DNA of 64,000 nucleotides, taken from Ascarosepion bandense (taxonomy: Eukaryota > Mollusca > Cephalopoda > Sepiida > Sepiidae). Below the pieces are notes generated by a model. The model worked only from the letters and a program-made list of their open reading frames with translations. It was not told the origin of the DNA and did not search any database. The position numbers were made by a program, and so were the translations under genes. This document shows, piece after piece, positions 10,495 to 21,131 of this stretch (positions are counted from its first letter, which is position 1; each line of letters opens with the position of its first letter). The DNA is taken from assembly GCA_037127315.1 (NCBI GenBank), contig JBBBDQ010001944.1, positions 667,001 to 731,000 of the forward strand, in the 5' to 3' direction.

Positions 10495-11325
10495 AGAAAA
10501 ACTAAAATCCTATTTAAAATGTAACTTGAATTTATTTTTATGACGGCTTTTAAAATGATCTCATTCCTCTGGTTTAATAGCTGTTTTTATTTCTAATTTA
10601 TTTATTTTAACATTTTTACATTTATTTCTGAAAGTAGGTTTACCTATAATTACCCATTTAATTTGTGGGGAGAGTTTACTGTTCTTTAATTTCAAGAAAT
10701 ACCAAGAAAGATCGGTTTGGTACTTTAAAACAAGTTCAGAGAAATAATACTTTTAATTATAAAATCTCTACTTCCAGCACCCGGTGGAAATACCGATATT
10801 TACCTTTTTATTTTTTTTATTTTTATTTAGGAAAAATTGCTACTGAGTATATTACTTTTTCACATTTGCATATACCTCTGAGTATGCAGTTATCGCTAAC
10901 CTTACAATTACACTAGGGTTTATTCATTTGGGGATTGTTAAAAATTATATAGTATTATTGTGTCTGTCAAATCAATTTTAGAAAATATTGTCTAATATTT
11001 ATATTGGACAGTTGGCAGAAAGGGTAGTTGAACCATACAATCCTGCTTTTCGGTATCTAGTTATATTTATTTTGTGGTAGACCAATTTTTCTTTAAAGCT
11101 ACTATTTTAGGGTGCCATTATAAGTGGTTTTATTTTCATCAATTATTTTTTCATTATAGGAAAATTTGTTGATTCTCGTATTTACAGTGATACGAATTTG
11201 TTTAGTTATTAGGTGGGTATGGTTGAAGTTCACATTAATATAGATATCAGTCTCACTGTCTTTGTGATAAGGTATTTTATCTATATTAATGGGAACTCTA
11301 ACCATCTCCACCAAACAAACAAATT
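10495..11325 (-). pseudogene. Penelope-like element remnant (linker and GIY-YIG region)
   Basis: Minus-strand translation, with frame shifts, shows IPYHKDSETDIYINVNFNHTH and ITKQIRITVNTRINKFSYN (post-RT linker, ~11.12-11.28 kb), CNCKVSDNCILRGICKC with clustered Cys (~10.86-10.91 kb), then FYN-KYYFSELVLKYQTDLSWY, LKLKNSKLSPQIKWVIIGK and a terminal RHKNKFKL (~10.52 kb). This order matches the nuclease-bearing C-terminus of Penelope-like elements and the copies at 2.3-3.3 and 17.5-17.9 kb. Several stops are present and the RT core is absent. Confidence 0.65.
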
Positions 11326-11374
11326 GGGCGGAGCTTGGGTAGCTAAGTCGTTATAGGTAACAAATTATTCTCTA

Positions 11375-11530
11375 CCCTCTAACCTCTCTTTGGCAAGCTT
11401 CTCGCGGCTCTATCGTTACTTCCACGGAAAATGCTTGGATGAACTACATTCCTTGGTGTCTGCTAGTTCAAACCTTTAAAGCAATGACACGCCATGCGAC
11501 TTAAATTGTAGCAAACCACCCCCAATCACG
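11375..11530 (+). mobile_element. Short LINE RT C-terminal fragment of a second LINE lineage
   Basis: The translation reads SRLYRYFHGKCLDELHSLVS and later TRHAT, paralleling the SLCLFYKYFHGFCSDELRSL block of the dominant LINE but clearly diverged from it. No 3' tail is visible. An old fragment of a related jockey-like lineage is likely. Confidence 0.45.
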
Positions 11531-11891
11531 CCGTATTCCATTTATGAGAAATCAGATCCACTCGAATTGATTCTTCATGAAAATCTTTGCTAAGTGAATA
11601 CGACTACTACAATTTTAATATGTTCAAGTATATGTTTAATCATTATCTTGCACTTCAATCTGCACAAATTTTCTCTTAAAATACTGTCTATCAGGAGTGG
11701 TTCCCGGGACTTGTACAGGATGAATTTTGCAGATAAACGTTAATTTGCGTAATTTATCTCTCACTTTTAAATTATTTTCAAAAGACAGTTTGAACAGTTT
11801 ACATTACGAAATTACCCAAGCAAGAAATGAGAATGGTAACTGAATTTGCACTGATAATTAGATGGTCAACCTGACGCTGTCAAATGTACAC

Positions 11892-12199
11892 AGTCAGTCA
11901 GTTGAGTGACATACGTGATACACGCTCGGGCGATCATGTCTCGAAAGAGACATGACTGACTGGGAAGAAGATTATCCCGCAGTAGGTTGCCATTGCTTTC
12001 TGCGGTAAACTGGTTGCCAGCCAAGGCTATAAAACCAAATCTGTCCTGTTATTTAACCCATAACTGGAAGGAATAGACGGATTAATACCTTTTCCAAGGG
12101 TATTTGCGCGTAAGTGAATGCAATGAATTCAGCTGAAATTCGAACTCGGCTCCCGATTTCTCGTTCCGAGCCGATATCCAATGCACCACAAAGCACATA
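11892..12199 (-). mobile_element. SINE-A copy
   Basis: Full-length on the minus strand, from the tRNA-like head (right edge, GTGGTGCATTGG) to the CTGACTGACTG 3' end (left edge). The 3' hairpin CATGTCTC-GAAA-GAGACATG is perfect here. Only ~50 bp separates it from the next same-strand copy. Confidence 0.85.
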
Positions 12200-12249
12200 C
12201 TATCATCTACGTTAGTGAGACAAAAAACATAATTCATGTTCATCATATC

Positions 12250-12552
12250 AGTCAGTTAAGTGCCATGCTTAATACACGCTCGGGCGATCATGTCTCGAAA
12301 GAGACATGACTGACTGGGCAGAAGATTAACCCGCAGTAGGTTGCCATTTCTTTCTGCGGTCGACTGGTTGCGGACCAAGGCTATAAAACCCAATCTGTTC
12401 TGTTATTTAACCCATAACTGGAAGGAATAGGCGGATTAATACCCTTCCCAAGGGTATTTGCGAGTAAGTGAATGCAATGAATTCATCTCGAATTCGAACT
12501 CGGCTCCCGATTTCTCGTTCCCAGCCGATATCCAATGCACAAACAATGCACA
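12250..12552 (-). mobile_element. SINE-A copy
   Basis: Same orientation and architecture as the neighbour at 11892-12199. The head is slightly degenerate (TGTGCATTGG). The two copies may be independent insertions or a local duplication. Different flanks favour independent insertion. Confidence 0.85.
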
Positions 12553-12651
12553 TCCCAATGTACACAACGCATGGATAATATAACGTAAATTGTGTTTTTT
12601 TCCGTGATAATTTAACACATACCATTCATGCTAAGACATTTTTCGTATGAA

Positions 12652-12992
12652 CTTTATTATTTTTCTTTTTAATCGTATCACCCCGAGCAAGGCGGTAATG
12701 CCATTGATGTGCAGGGAGCTACATAAGAGTAAAAAGATTAAGTGGAAGAGAGGGAATAGGAAGACGAACTAGTTGGAAAGGAGCAAGAGAAGGATAGGAA
12801 TACAGGTGTGATGACAGTTGCAAAGGTGGAGAGAAAGGAAAGGATATACGGGGTGGTGAGAGAACAAGAGTCAAGTGGTTAATAGATTAGTATTGACATT
12901 GCATTTCAATTGCAAGAATATGGAAGCGACTTCCACAGGCGGGAAGTGCGAGAGAAGAAGCTGAATGAGTAGAATTGTCGTCTGCATTTGTT
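12652..12992 (-). mobile_element. LINE 3' end (5'-truncated)
   Basis: Left edge TTTTTAATCGTATCACCCCG, AGCAAGGCGGTAATGCC and TGTGCAGGGAGCTACATAAG is the complemented 3' tail of the dominant LINE. The right part covers the ORF end (AGTTCCACAGGCGGGAAG). Confidence 0.85.
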
Positions 12993-13328
12993 TCTTTCCG
13001 CTAAAAATAAAACAAAGATTATTTTTATCCTCAATAATAAGATTATTTACATTTGTAGAGTTATTTTTCAAGATTATTGCTTTTCTTTACATTTTACACA
13101 CTTTTTCCTCCACAAACACGCACACTCAAGTATATGATTATATGCGTGACACTATAATCTGTTCTTTTGCCATATGTAAACCCATATTCACTTCAGTTTC
13201 TAAGTCTTTGACGGATCTCTGTGTAGCACTATATTTTTTATAATTTTATTAACAGTTAGAAGTTTTTCTTTCGATTTTTTTAGGTGGTTCCATAATATGT
13301 TGAGGTATTTTCTAACGGGTATGTTTAT

Positions 13329-13372
13329 GCGTTGTGGTGCAGTGGATATCGACTCGGAACGACAAATCTTTG
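13329..13372 (+). mobile_element. SINE-A head fragment
   Basis: GCGTTGTGGTGCAGTGGATA and CGACTCGGAACGA are the 5' tRNA-like head. The sequence leaves the family after ~43 bp with no body or 3' end. SINEs are usually truncated at the 5' end, so a 5'-only piece suggests later deletion or rearrangement. Confidence 0.65.
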
Positions 13373-13439
13373 TCCACGGTGTCCTCAATTGTTACCTATA
13401 AGTAATATATTCTTAATATATTCTTAATATCAAAATTAT

Positions 13440-13535
13440 AACATTACATATTATATTATAATATAATATAATATAATATATTAATATAATATATTATATT
13501 ATAATACTAACATAATATAATATATAAAATATAGT
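13440..13535. repeat. ATAAT/TATAA-type AT-rich tandem repeat
   Basis: Tandem TATAA/ATATA units with inverted symmetry, almost purely A and T. Confidence 0.75.
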
Positions 13536-13730
13536 TTACATCATACCTAGGACGTCTCATGCGAGGGAGGTTACCACTCCGTAGAAATGCACTTCTATAT
13601 ATTAATTTTAAAATAAAAATTCTTCTTCAAGAAAATATTGTTACTCGTGGACCGCGCATGCAAGCAACGATGAGGTGCTGGAAAGAATGGCAGCCAGGAG
13701 ATGTAAAGTGCTACACAGAGATTATTAGTA

Positions 13731-13872
13731 GGTATAAACTCCCCAATGGTTAAATCTTAACCAATACTTTTTCCCTTTGAAGTATTTACAATAGACTAAA
13801 GTAGTCTTAAAATTACACAAATCTTCCGCAAGATTCTTTACAAATATGCACCGATAGCAAAAGACGTATTAC
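13731..13872 (+). repeat. ~140-bp direct repeat, copy 1
   Basis: GGTATAAACTCCCCAATGG through TTTACAATAGACTAAAGTAG to ACAAATATGCACCGAT is repeated at 14096-14237 in the same orientation, 365 bp away, with roughly 90% identity by eye. Confidence 0.8.
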
Positions 13873-13950
13873 ACAAAAAGAACGTTAACGAAATTTTTAA
13901 TTTAATAAAACACGTTTAAACAAATGAATACTACCGAAATATACTAAGTT

Positions 13951-13976
13951 TAGATAGATAGATAGATAGATAGATC
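13951..13976. repeat. (GATA)n microsatellite
   Basis: About six GATA units. Confidence 0.85.
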
Positions 13977-14310
13977 ATCATTTCGCCTCAAGCAAGGCGA
14001 GAGTACAGCTAAGTTGCAATAGTCTACTGGGAGTGAAATTGAACGAAAATGTTTTAGAAGGAACTGGAAACCTAATCCTAAACAGTCTCTGACGGTATAA
14101 ACTCCCCAATGGTTAGATCTTGACCAATACTTTTTCTCTTTGAAATATTTACAATAGACTAAAGTAGTCTCAAAATGACACAAAATTTCGGCAAGATTCC
14201 TTACAAATATGCACCGATCAGAAAAGACTTGTTCGACAAAAATATTTTAGAAATAACTGGAAACCTAATCCTAAACAGGAAATAAGGTATAAACTTCTAC
14301 TTCTATTCAA
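13977..14310 (-). mobile_element. Degraded copy of the LINE-derived monomer element
   Basis: On the left is a worn LINE 3' tail (ATTTCGCCTCAAGCAAGGCG). It is followed, without ORF sequence, by GGGAGTGAAATTG and two copies of GGAAACCTAATCCTAAACAG (~14066 and ~14262), matching the complemented 5'-end monomer of the better copy at 25.2-26.1 kb. The copy is interrupted by the second 140-bp direct repeat (14096-14237). Confidence 0.5.
14096..14237 (+). repeat. ~140-bp direct repeat, copy 2
   Basis: Direct duplicate of 13731-13872. It lies inside the degraded LINE-derived element, which suggests a local duplication involving that element. Confidence 0.8.
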
Positions 14311-14963
14311 AATATTAAATATATTACATCTTTATTATACCACATCTACGCGTAATTTTCAGCGATGAGACAATTTTAGATTTGGTATAGAAACATAGAA
14401 ATAAAAAATCTTTTAGGCTTTATTTAATTTCCCTGAGTAGGTTGGTTCCTGAAGCAAATGTTTTGTGCGATTGTTGGGGAATTCGAGGGTGGCAGTGTGC
14501 CATGTGTTTCTGAAGAAACGGTTTTCGACTAAAACTATTCTGTATATAATCTAAAAATGTATAGTTATTGTTTTTGTTTAACAAAACGGAGAACAAAGAG
14601 ATCTGTTAGACAACTGTATTAACGAAATAAATGGCAATATTTCAAAAAGACTTTGTATATTGTTTGTAGTATGTCACATGGTATAACATCATTATACGAA
14701 TATACACGCACACTATTTAGAAATATACGTCGATTAGTGATAGATATACATAAAAATATATTGAGAGAATAAGATATAGATAGACCTCAATGACTGGCGT
14801 TACATAATCCCGAAAAAATAACATATGTAAATATAAATTCTAAAATGACAATAACCCCATCACTCGTGCACTTTCAACAAGAGCAACAACTAAACTGGAT
14901 ATTACTACATCTAAGTTGAGAACAAAATATGATGATGTACGTAAGATGTTGATTTTCGCACTG
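14311..14963. other. AT-rich stretch without recognised features
   Basis: Nothing beyond short AT-rich tracts was recognised. Confidence 0.4.
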
Positions 14964-15260
14964 TCAGTCAATTAAGTGCCATACGTGATGCACGCTGTGG
15001 GAGATCATGTCTCGAAATAGACATGACTGAATGGGCAGAAGATTATCCCACACTAGGTTGCCATTGTTTTCTGCCGTATATTGGTTGCCATCCAAGGCAA
15101 TAGAACCCAATCTGTCTTATTATTTAACCCATAACTGGAGGGAAAACACGGATTAATACCTTTCCCAAAGATATTAGTGCGTAAGTGAATGCAAGGAATT
15201 CAACTGGAATTCGAACTCAGCTCTCTGATTTGTATTTCCGTGTCGATATTCACTGCACCC
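14964..15260 (-). mobile_element. SINE-A copy
   Basis: Minus-strand copy with a worn head (right edge TGTCGATATTCACTGCACC), TTAACCCATAACTGGAG body block and CAGTCAATTAAG 3' end. The 3' hairpin has one stem mismatch. Confidence 0.85.
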
Positions 15261-15414
15261 TCTGAGCTAAAAGTTACCAAGAGAATTCCCATCAATTTTG
15301 GGAAGGGCAATAATAGTCACTGAACTGAATAAATCTATTTTCATTAAAATTGTTTTTTGAGACAGATTTTATAGATTGGGACACAAAGTAGCGCAAGAAT
15401 AAATAATATGTCCA

Positions 15415-15508
15415 CGCATGCGTGCACACACATACAGTCACATACAGACGCACACGCAGTCGCGCACAGACACACACACACATCAGACACATACAGACAC
15501 ACACATAC

Positions 15509-15539
<31 letters not shown>

Positions 15540-15540
15540 G
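15415..15540. repeat. (CA)n-rich then (TA)n microsatellite
   Basis: Irregular ACAC/GCAC runs followed by about 11 TA units. Confidence 0.8.
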
Positions 15541-15639
15541 TTATGTGAATTATTAAATATACACATGGGGATACACAAATGTATAAAAATTATTATTTAG
15601 ATGTGAATAAAACAGAGCTCAATGTAGAATAAACATTGC

Positions 15640-15811
<172 letters not shown>

Positions 15812-15839
15812 ATATCTCCAATCAAACAAAAAAATTAAA

Positions 15840-16385
15840 GACATTTTCGATAAACCACCCATAAATGCAATGAAACAAACACCCGACTTATCAACTATCC
15901 TCACTTCTACCAAATATCTAAAAAATACAAACCTATCAGGGAATTTCAAATGTCAGAAACGCCGGTTTTCAATTTGTAAACATTTAGTAAACGACGCAAT
16001 ATTCTCTCTACCCAACACCAAAATCAAATTGCACTACCACGCCTCACCTGTGACAGCCAAACCATTACATATTTTTCTTCTATTCAATATGTCCAAATAG
16101 TGGATCTATTGGTGAATCTGCTAATAGCTTTAGCTTTCGATTCAATAATCACAAACTTAGCATACGCCAGAACAACCAATATTCCCCCATAGCAGTTCAC
16201 TTCAATCAACCGCGTCACACCTTAGAAAATTGCAAATGTTTACTAATAGACCCCGATTTTAGTTCTACACACTCACGGAGAAAGAAAGAAAAATACTGGA
16301 TTTTAAAATTAAACACACACAAGCTAGGGTTAAATAGAGACTTAGGTGTTTTGAATCTTTATAAATATTTCAATAGCTAAATATT
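15840..16385 (+). pseudogene. Penelope-like element remnant (Cys block and GIY-YIG domain)
   Basis: The readable frames give FKCQKRRFSICKHLV (Cys-bearing block, ~15948), then NSFSFRFNNHKLSIRQNN (~16110), SPIAVHFNQPRHTLENCK, KKEKYWILKLNTHKLGLNRD and LGVLNLYKYFNS followed by a stop near 16377. The R-FNNHK...AVHFNQ...KE-WILKL-T...GLN-D order is typical of a GIY-YIG nuclease C-terminus in PLE-type retroelements. The YIG core itself is damaged. Its type differs from the TELSKY-type copies at 2.3, 10.5 and 17.5 kb, so a separate PLE lineage is likely. Confidence 0.65.
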
Positions 16386-16659
16386 TTTTAGATACAATTA
16401 AAATATTTTCTATAAAACAAAATTTATAAGTATTATTAAAGAGAGATATACGTTTACAAATATTTTTAAAAATCTGTTGCTTTCTGCGTCACGTGATGTA
16501 AACAATCTCTCCCCTCGAACGATCTCGCGAAATACGTTTCTAATTTAAATTTTAAAATCATTTGTTTCTGATGAAGGACCGAGGACGGTCTAAAATATAA
16601 AATATAATAATAGAAATAAACAAATACTGTTAAAAAATACATTTTTAAAATTACAACTT

Positions 16660-16674
16660 TTTAGTAATTTTTCC

Positions 16675-16716
<42 letters not shown>

Positions 16717-16834
16717 TATATACATATATTTATATAGTATACATTGATATATCAATATATATTAATATATATATTTATTAATATATATATATATTAATAA
16801 ATAGAATCTAATGAGTCAGATATTAATATATATA

Positions 16835-16879
<45 letters not shown>

Positions 16880-16880
16880 T
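16660..16880. repeat. (TA)n / ATTAATAT-rich array
   Basis: Two TA arrays (16680-16712, 16845-16877) around a segment of ATTAATATATA repeats with local inverted symmetry. It abuts the left inverted arm of the PLE structure. Confidence 0.85.
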
Positions 16881-16882
16881 AA

Positions 16883-17491
16883 TGGTTGTTACAATGTTTT
16901 TAAATTCATAGTATCACTACACAAAAAAATTTTTCATGTTTCGAAGCCAGACCATTATGTTTTGGCTTCATCCTCAGGTGATTTTTTTTAGAAATAAGAA
17001 TTATCCAGTTGAAAAGACCGTTTATTTGTGTTGGATTTGTTATTTTCGGGTGTAAGAGGGGTTGGTCTGTATTTTGAGTTCCGTTGACATTTTTACTGAT
17101 GTTGGGGTTAAGTGTTTGTTTTTGGCAGAGTTCATGATAGGTTAATCTATTAATCTTGAAAGAGCTGGTGCTAATGGCGCCTTTGGTTTAGGGTTGGTAA
17201 GTGTTGTTTTGTTTTGGGGTTGGTTTCTCCTTAATTTAATGTATGTTATTTTGTATTGGGGCGTGTGCTTTTTCTTGTTTTTTTACTCTCTTGTTTTTTA
17301 TAAAATATATTTTCCACAAAATATCTTTCACAAAAAACAAAAAAAACAAACAAAAAAAAATTTTTATAATATTCTATAATATTAAGCTATTTTATAATAT
17401 TATAAAAAATAACACTGTATAATATTTAACAAATATATTTCTTTTATAAAATCTATCCCCTATACAACATATTTTATAAATATAAAGTATA
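16883..17491 (+). repeat. Left arm of a ~600-bp inverted repeat around a PLE fragment
   Basis: Starts AATGGTTGTTACAATG and ends TATTTTATAAATATAAAGTA. Its reverse complement is 17982-18757, with high identity by eye in the outer ~300 bp. It contains a short stem-loop-like block TTCGAAGCCAGACCATTATG with GGCTTCATCCTCAGGTG, reminiscent of palindromic motifs often seen at ends of PLE or foldback elements. Confidence 0.8.
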
Positions 17492-17517
17492 CACTTTTAT
17501 TTATTTACACTTTATTT

Positions 17518-17877
17518 AGGGTTGGATTTTCTATTGATGTTATGTTGCATTGATATATCGGATCAACAAAGAATACTTTTAAGAAGCGCTGGTACTTGCA
17601 CCTAACCTCATTTAAAAACAGCTTATACCGAAACCAAACATCCCTTTCCACATACTTTTGGAAGCTAAAGGATTCAAAACAGAAACCCAAAGTAAAATGG
17701 ATAATCCTAGAAAAAACTAGAACTTGCAACTCACTTAATGACATCTGGCCTTTATGTCTAAGTGAAAAACTACACGTTCTCCAGTACACTAACAGCAACG
17801 ATTTACTAAACCATAGAGACGTATTAGCAGTAATATGCAAACATCGCAAATATTTCTCACTAAAATTTAAGTAAACA
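17518..17877 (+). pseudogene. Penelope-like GIY-YIG endonuclease fragment
   Basis: Downstream of an in-frame TGA, the frame reads YIGSTKNTFKKRWYLH (GIY-YIG core with the conserved Arg, ~17557), TSLSTYFWKLKDSKQKPKVK, WIILEKTRT, WPLCLSEKLHVLQ and ends CKHRKYFSLKFK-stop at 17875. PLE nucleases of this type nick target DNA for primed reverse transcription. Only the nuclease C-terminus remains, and it forms the central loop of a large inverted repeat (arms 16883-17491 and 17982-18757). The Cys/His positions of the family (C-L-EK ... C-HRKK) are kept. Confidence 0.7.
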
Positions 17878-17981
17878 CAAAAATAAACTGAACCCCCCCC
17901 CCCAAAGAAAACAGACCCTATACTATACCAAAAAAAAAAAAAAATAATGCAGTTGCAACAGAATAGTAGGTAAATAGAAAA

Positions 17982-18757
17982 AAAATATACTTTATATTTA
18001 TAAAATATGTTGTATAGGGGATAGATTTTATAAAAGGAATATATTTGTTAAATATTATAAATGTTATTTTTTATAATATTATAAAATAGCTTAATATTAT
18101 AGAATATTATAAAACGTTTTTTTTGTTTTGTTTTTTTGTTTTTTGTGAAAGATATATTTTGTGGAAAATATATTTTATAAAAAACAAAAGAGTAAAAAAA
18201 CAAAAAAGAGCACACACCCCAATATAAAATGACATACATTAAATTAACGAGAAACCAACCCCAAAACAAAACAACACCTACCAACCCCTATTCATTTTTA
18301 TGAAAGATATATTTTATAGAAGGTATATTTTACAAAAAACAAAGAAATAAAAAAACAAGAAAAAGCACACACTCCAGTACAAAATAACATACATTAAATT
18401 AAGGAGAAACCAACCCCAAAACAAAACAACACCTACCAACCCCTAAACCAAAGGCGCCATTAGCACCAGCTCTTTCAAGATTAATAGATTAACCTATCAT
18501 GAACTCTGCCAAAAACAAACACTTAACCACAACACCAGTAAAAAGGTCAACGGAACTGAAAATACAGACCAACCCCTCTTACACCCGAAAATAACAAATC
18601 TAACACAAATAAACGGTCTTTTCAACTGGATAATTCTTATTTCTAAAAATATCACCTGAGGATGAAGCCAAAACATAATGGTCTGGCTTCGAAACATGAG
18701 AAATTTTTTGTGTAGTGATACTATGAATTTAAAAACGTTGTAACAACCATTACAGTA
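17982..18757 (-). repeat. Right arm of the ~600-bp inverted repeat
   Basis: Reverse complement of 16883-17491. It is longer because an internal ~105-bp block is duplicated (18183-18295 and 18335-18455, sharing GAGAAACCAACCCCAAAACA and AACAACACCTACCAACCCC). It ends GTAACAACCATTACAGT. Confidence 0.8.
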
Positions 18758-18844
18758 TAACGCTCTATATTTGTATCGAGCACTCTTTATAAAATAAATG
18801 CATGAACAAAAAGGTAAATAAAACTACGAGTTCAATAACTTAGT

Positions 18845-19020
18845 TATATATATATATATATATATTTATTATGTTTTAGAATATGTACATAATTTCTTCT
18901 ATATATGTCCTCTTCCCTACAATCATATATTCGTTTCAGTGTTTGGAATTAAACACTTCCTCAGGGGAAATAAAGGTTTGGAATCAATCTCTGTTTATAT
19001 TTGGTTCGTTGTTGTCGTGG
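18845..19020 (+). repeat. Left arm of a second inverted repeat
   Basis: ATGTTTTAGAATATGTACAT, CACTTCCTCAGGGGAAATAA and GTTCGTTGTTGTCGTGGGGG are present in reverse complement at 19395-19565. A (TA)n array (19024-19070) lies in the spacer. Confidence 0.8.
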
Positions 19021-19021
19021 G

Positions 19022-19074
<53 letters not shown>

Positions 19075-19394
19075 TACCGAAAAAATCTAAATAGGAAAGA
19101 AAAAAACACCCCACCCCTATCACGTCTTTGAACACCTAGACGCAGGATCAAAGTAAATACATGTAAATACATGAATTAGGTCCACTAACAGCAGGCATCA
19201 ACCAATTAAATGATAGCCGACCATAAAAAAGACCACTCAACAGCGGCCTCTTAGAAATCCTAACCAAAAGATATAGCCAACCGATAAAAAGATAAAACGT
19301 ACATTCCAACAGATAATACCATTATTCAGCAATTTCACGCCAAATTCCTCAAGAGTTTAACGATCAAAATGAGACATTCACTTAATTACCAATA

Positions 19395-19575
19395 ATCCCA
19401 ACCAACCCCGACGACAACAACGAACCAAATATATACAGAGAATGATTCCAAACCTTTATTTCCCCTGAGGAAGTGTTTAAATCCAAACACTGAAAGAAAC
19501 ATATGATTGTAGGGAATAGGACATATATAGAAGAAATTATGTACATGTTCTAAAACATAACTTATAATAAATATT
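19395..19575 (-). repeat. Right arm of the second inverted repeat
   Basis: Complement of 18845-19020. Outside the arms, CTCTATAT...TATCGAGCACT occurs on both sides (18765 and 19583) in direct orientation. Confidence 0.8.
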
Positions 19576-19804
19576 CACTGCTCTATACACTATATATCGA
19601 GCACTGATTTAAATTAATGTTTTGGACGGGATTTTTTTTTCTTTTTTCTTTTCTCATTCTATACTCACTCCGATATATATATATATTATACTAATAAATA
19701 TACATATTTTCTTACGTCGATAGCAATCATCATCTACAAATTAAAAACACTTTGTAATATGCACCTGATGGTTGCATAATGAATGACACTCAGCACCGTG
19801 CCAA

Positions 19805-19807
<3 letters not shown>

Positions 19808-19848
<41 letters not shown>
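19808..19848. repeat. (TA)n microsatellite
   Basis: About 20 TA units. Confidence 0.9.
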
Positions 19849-19851
<3 letters not shown>

Positions 19852-20060
19852 CAGATAGAACACTTTCGCTGTTCGCGTGGTTTACATTTCGTAAATTATA
19901 CATTATGAAATTGGCCTTTCTCTGACGTCGCGATAGTAGTGTGTGAATATCCGACTGCTACGAAATCAGTCGGATTTCAATGAGGCAAAGCGTATAATCT
20001 AGCCGTACTGAAGAACTGTGATACAACGAAACAGGCCTGTTTGTGGATGGTTTATCTATG
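19849..20060 (+). mobile_element. SINE-B-like copy preceded by a direct-repeat block
   Basis: TTATCAGATAGAACACT to AATTATACATTATGAAAT (19849-19915) recurs at 20172-20247. Between the two lies a SINE-B body: GACTGCTACGAAATCAGTCG, CCGTACTGAAGAACTGTGAT and AACGAAACAGGCCTGTTTGT. Confidence 0.5.
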
Positions 20061-20171
20061 CTCTCGATTGCGATTGAACCCTGTAGAAAGGGGAAAATTA
20101 CATAAACACCAACCCCTTACGGCTTTACGCGATGTCCTCTAGTTACGGTGTAGAACGCTGGTTCGAAGAGG

Positions 20172-20247
20172 TTATCAGATAGAACACTGTGGCTCTTGGC
20201 GTTGTTTACATTTCATGAATTAAATTATACACCATAAAATTTTAATA
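20172..20247 (+). repeat. ~70-bp direct repeat of 19849-19915
   Basis: Shares TTATCAGATAGAACACT, GTTTACATTTC and AAATTATACA with the upstream block, 323 bp apart. Confidence 0.7.
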
Positions 20248-20627
20248 TAAATCTAATTAGAAACAATATTTTCTAAGTTGGTTTCACTTGACCCTTTTCA
20301 AGTATCCGTTTGCGGAGGTTCGACTATTCACTCATTGATTTAAAAAATCGATTTTCCGATTTGACCAAAACGCAAACGAATGAATGGACAAGCAATCATT
20401 TACTTTTCCGACTGCTTCTTCCACTACTGATCGAATGTCACTGATTGTGTATTTTCTATAAGACAGTAATTTGCTTCGATTACTTATTTCAATAGATATC
20501 ATTTTCGATGATGATCTCTCAAGTGTAGGTAAATTTTCTTCATAGTCTCTAATTTTCTAAAGGCAAAACAATCAATCGCGAGACAATTTTAAAAATAAGA
20601 ACTGAGAATCGTGTCAAAACCACACAC
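20248..20627. other. Stretch without recognised features
   Basis: No coding or repeat signature recognised. A short (CA)n run starts at 20620. Confidence 0.4.
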
Positions 20628-20657
20628 ACACGCACACACACACACACATATATACAT

Positions 20658-21100
20658 TTTTTTTTAATCATTTCAACTCGTGCAAGGCAGAAATGCCACT
20701 GATGTTCAGGGGGCTACATAACTGTAAAAAAATTAGAAAAGAGTGAGGAGTACAAACTAGTTAGAAAGGAGCAATAGAAAGCTGAGAATGCAGCTGCGAT
20801 GACAGATACATAGGTGGAGAGAAAGGGAATGTTATACGGGGGTGGGGAGAGAGCTAGAGTCCAGTGGTTAGTAGATGAGTATTGACTTTGCATTTAAATT
20901 TCTGGGGATTGTAGCCGTCAGGAAAGCAAGAATATGGGAGCAAGTTCCACAGGCGGGAAGTGCGAGAGAAGAAGCTGAAGGAATTGTCGTCTGCATTTGG
21001 CTAACCTGACTGTGAATGGGTGGGACCCAGTTGCCAGTCTGGTTGCACGAGTAAACATCTGTTGAGGAGGCACCAGTGACTTAACTTCGTCCGAGCAGAA

Positions 21101-21103
<3 letters not shown>
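20658..21103 (-). mobile_element. LINE 3' end (5'-truncated)
   Basis: Left edge TTTTTTTTTAATCATTTCAA then GCAAGGCAGAAATGCCACTG is the complemented tail. The copy extends into the C-terminal ORF region (CACCAGTGACTTAACTTCGT on the right) and ends at a (TA)n array at 21104. It is closely similar to the copy at 23511-24076. Confidence 0.85.

Positions 21104-21131
<28 letters not shown>

Noticed and set aside
17505..17849. 114-codon minus-strand frame
   Set aside because: Antisense of the PLE nuclease fragment, whose sense frame has a GIY-YIG core.
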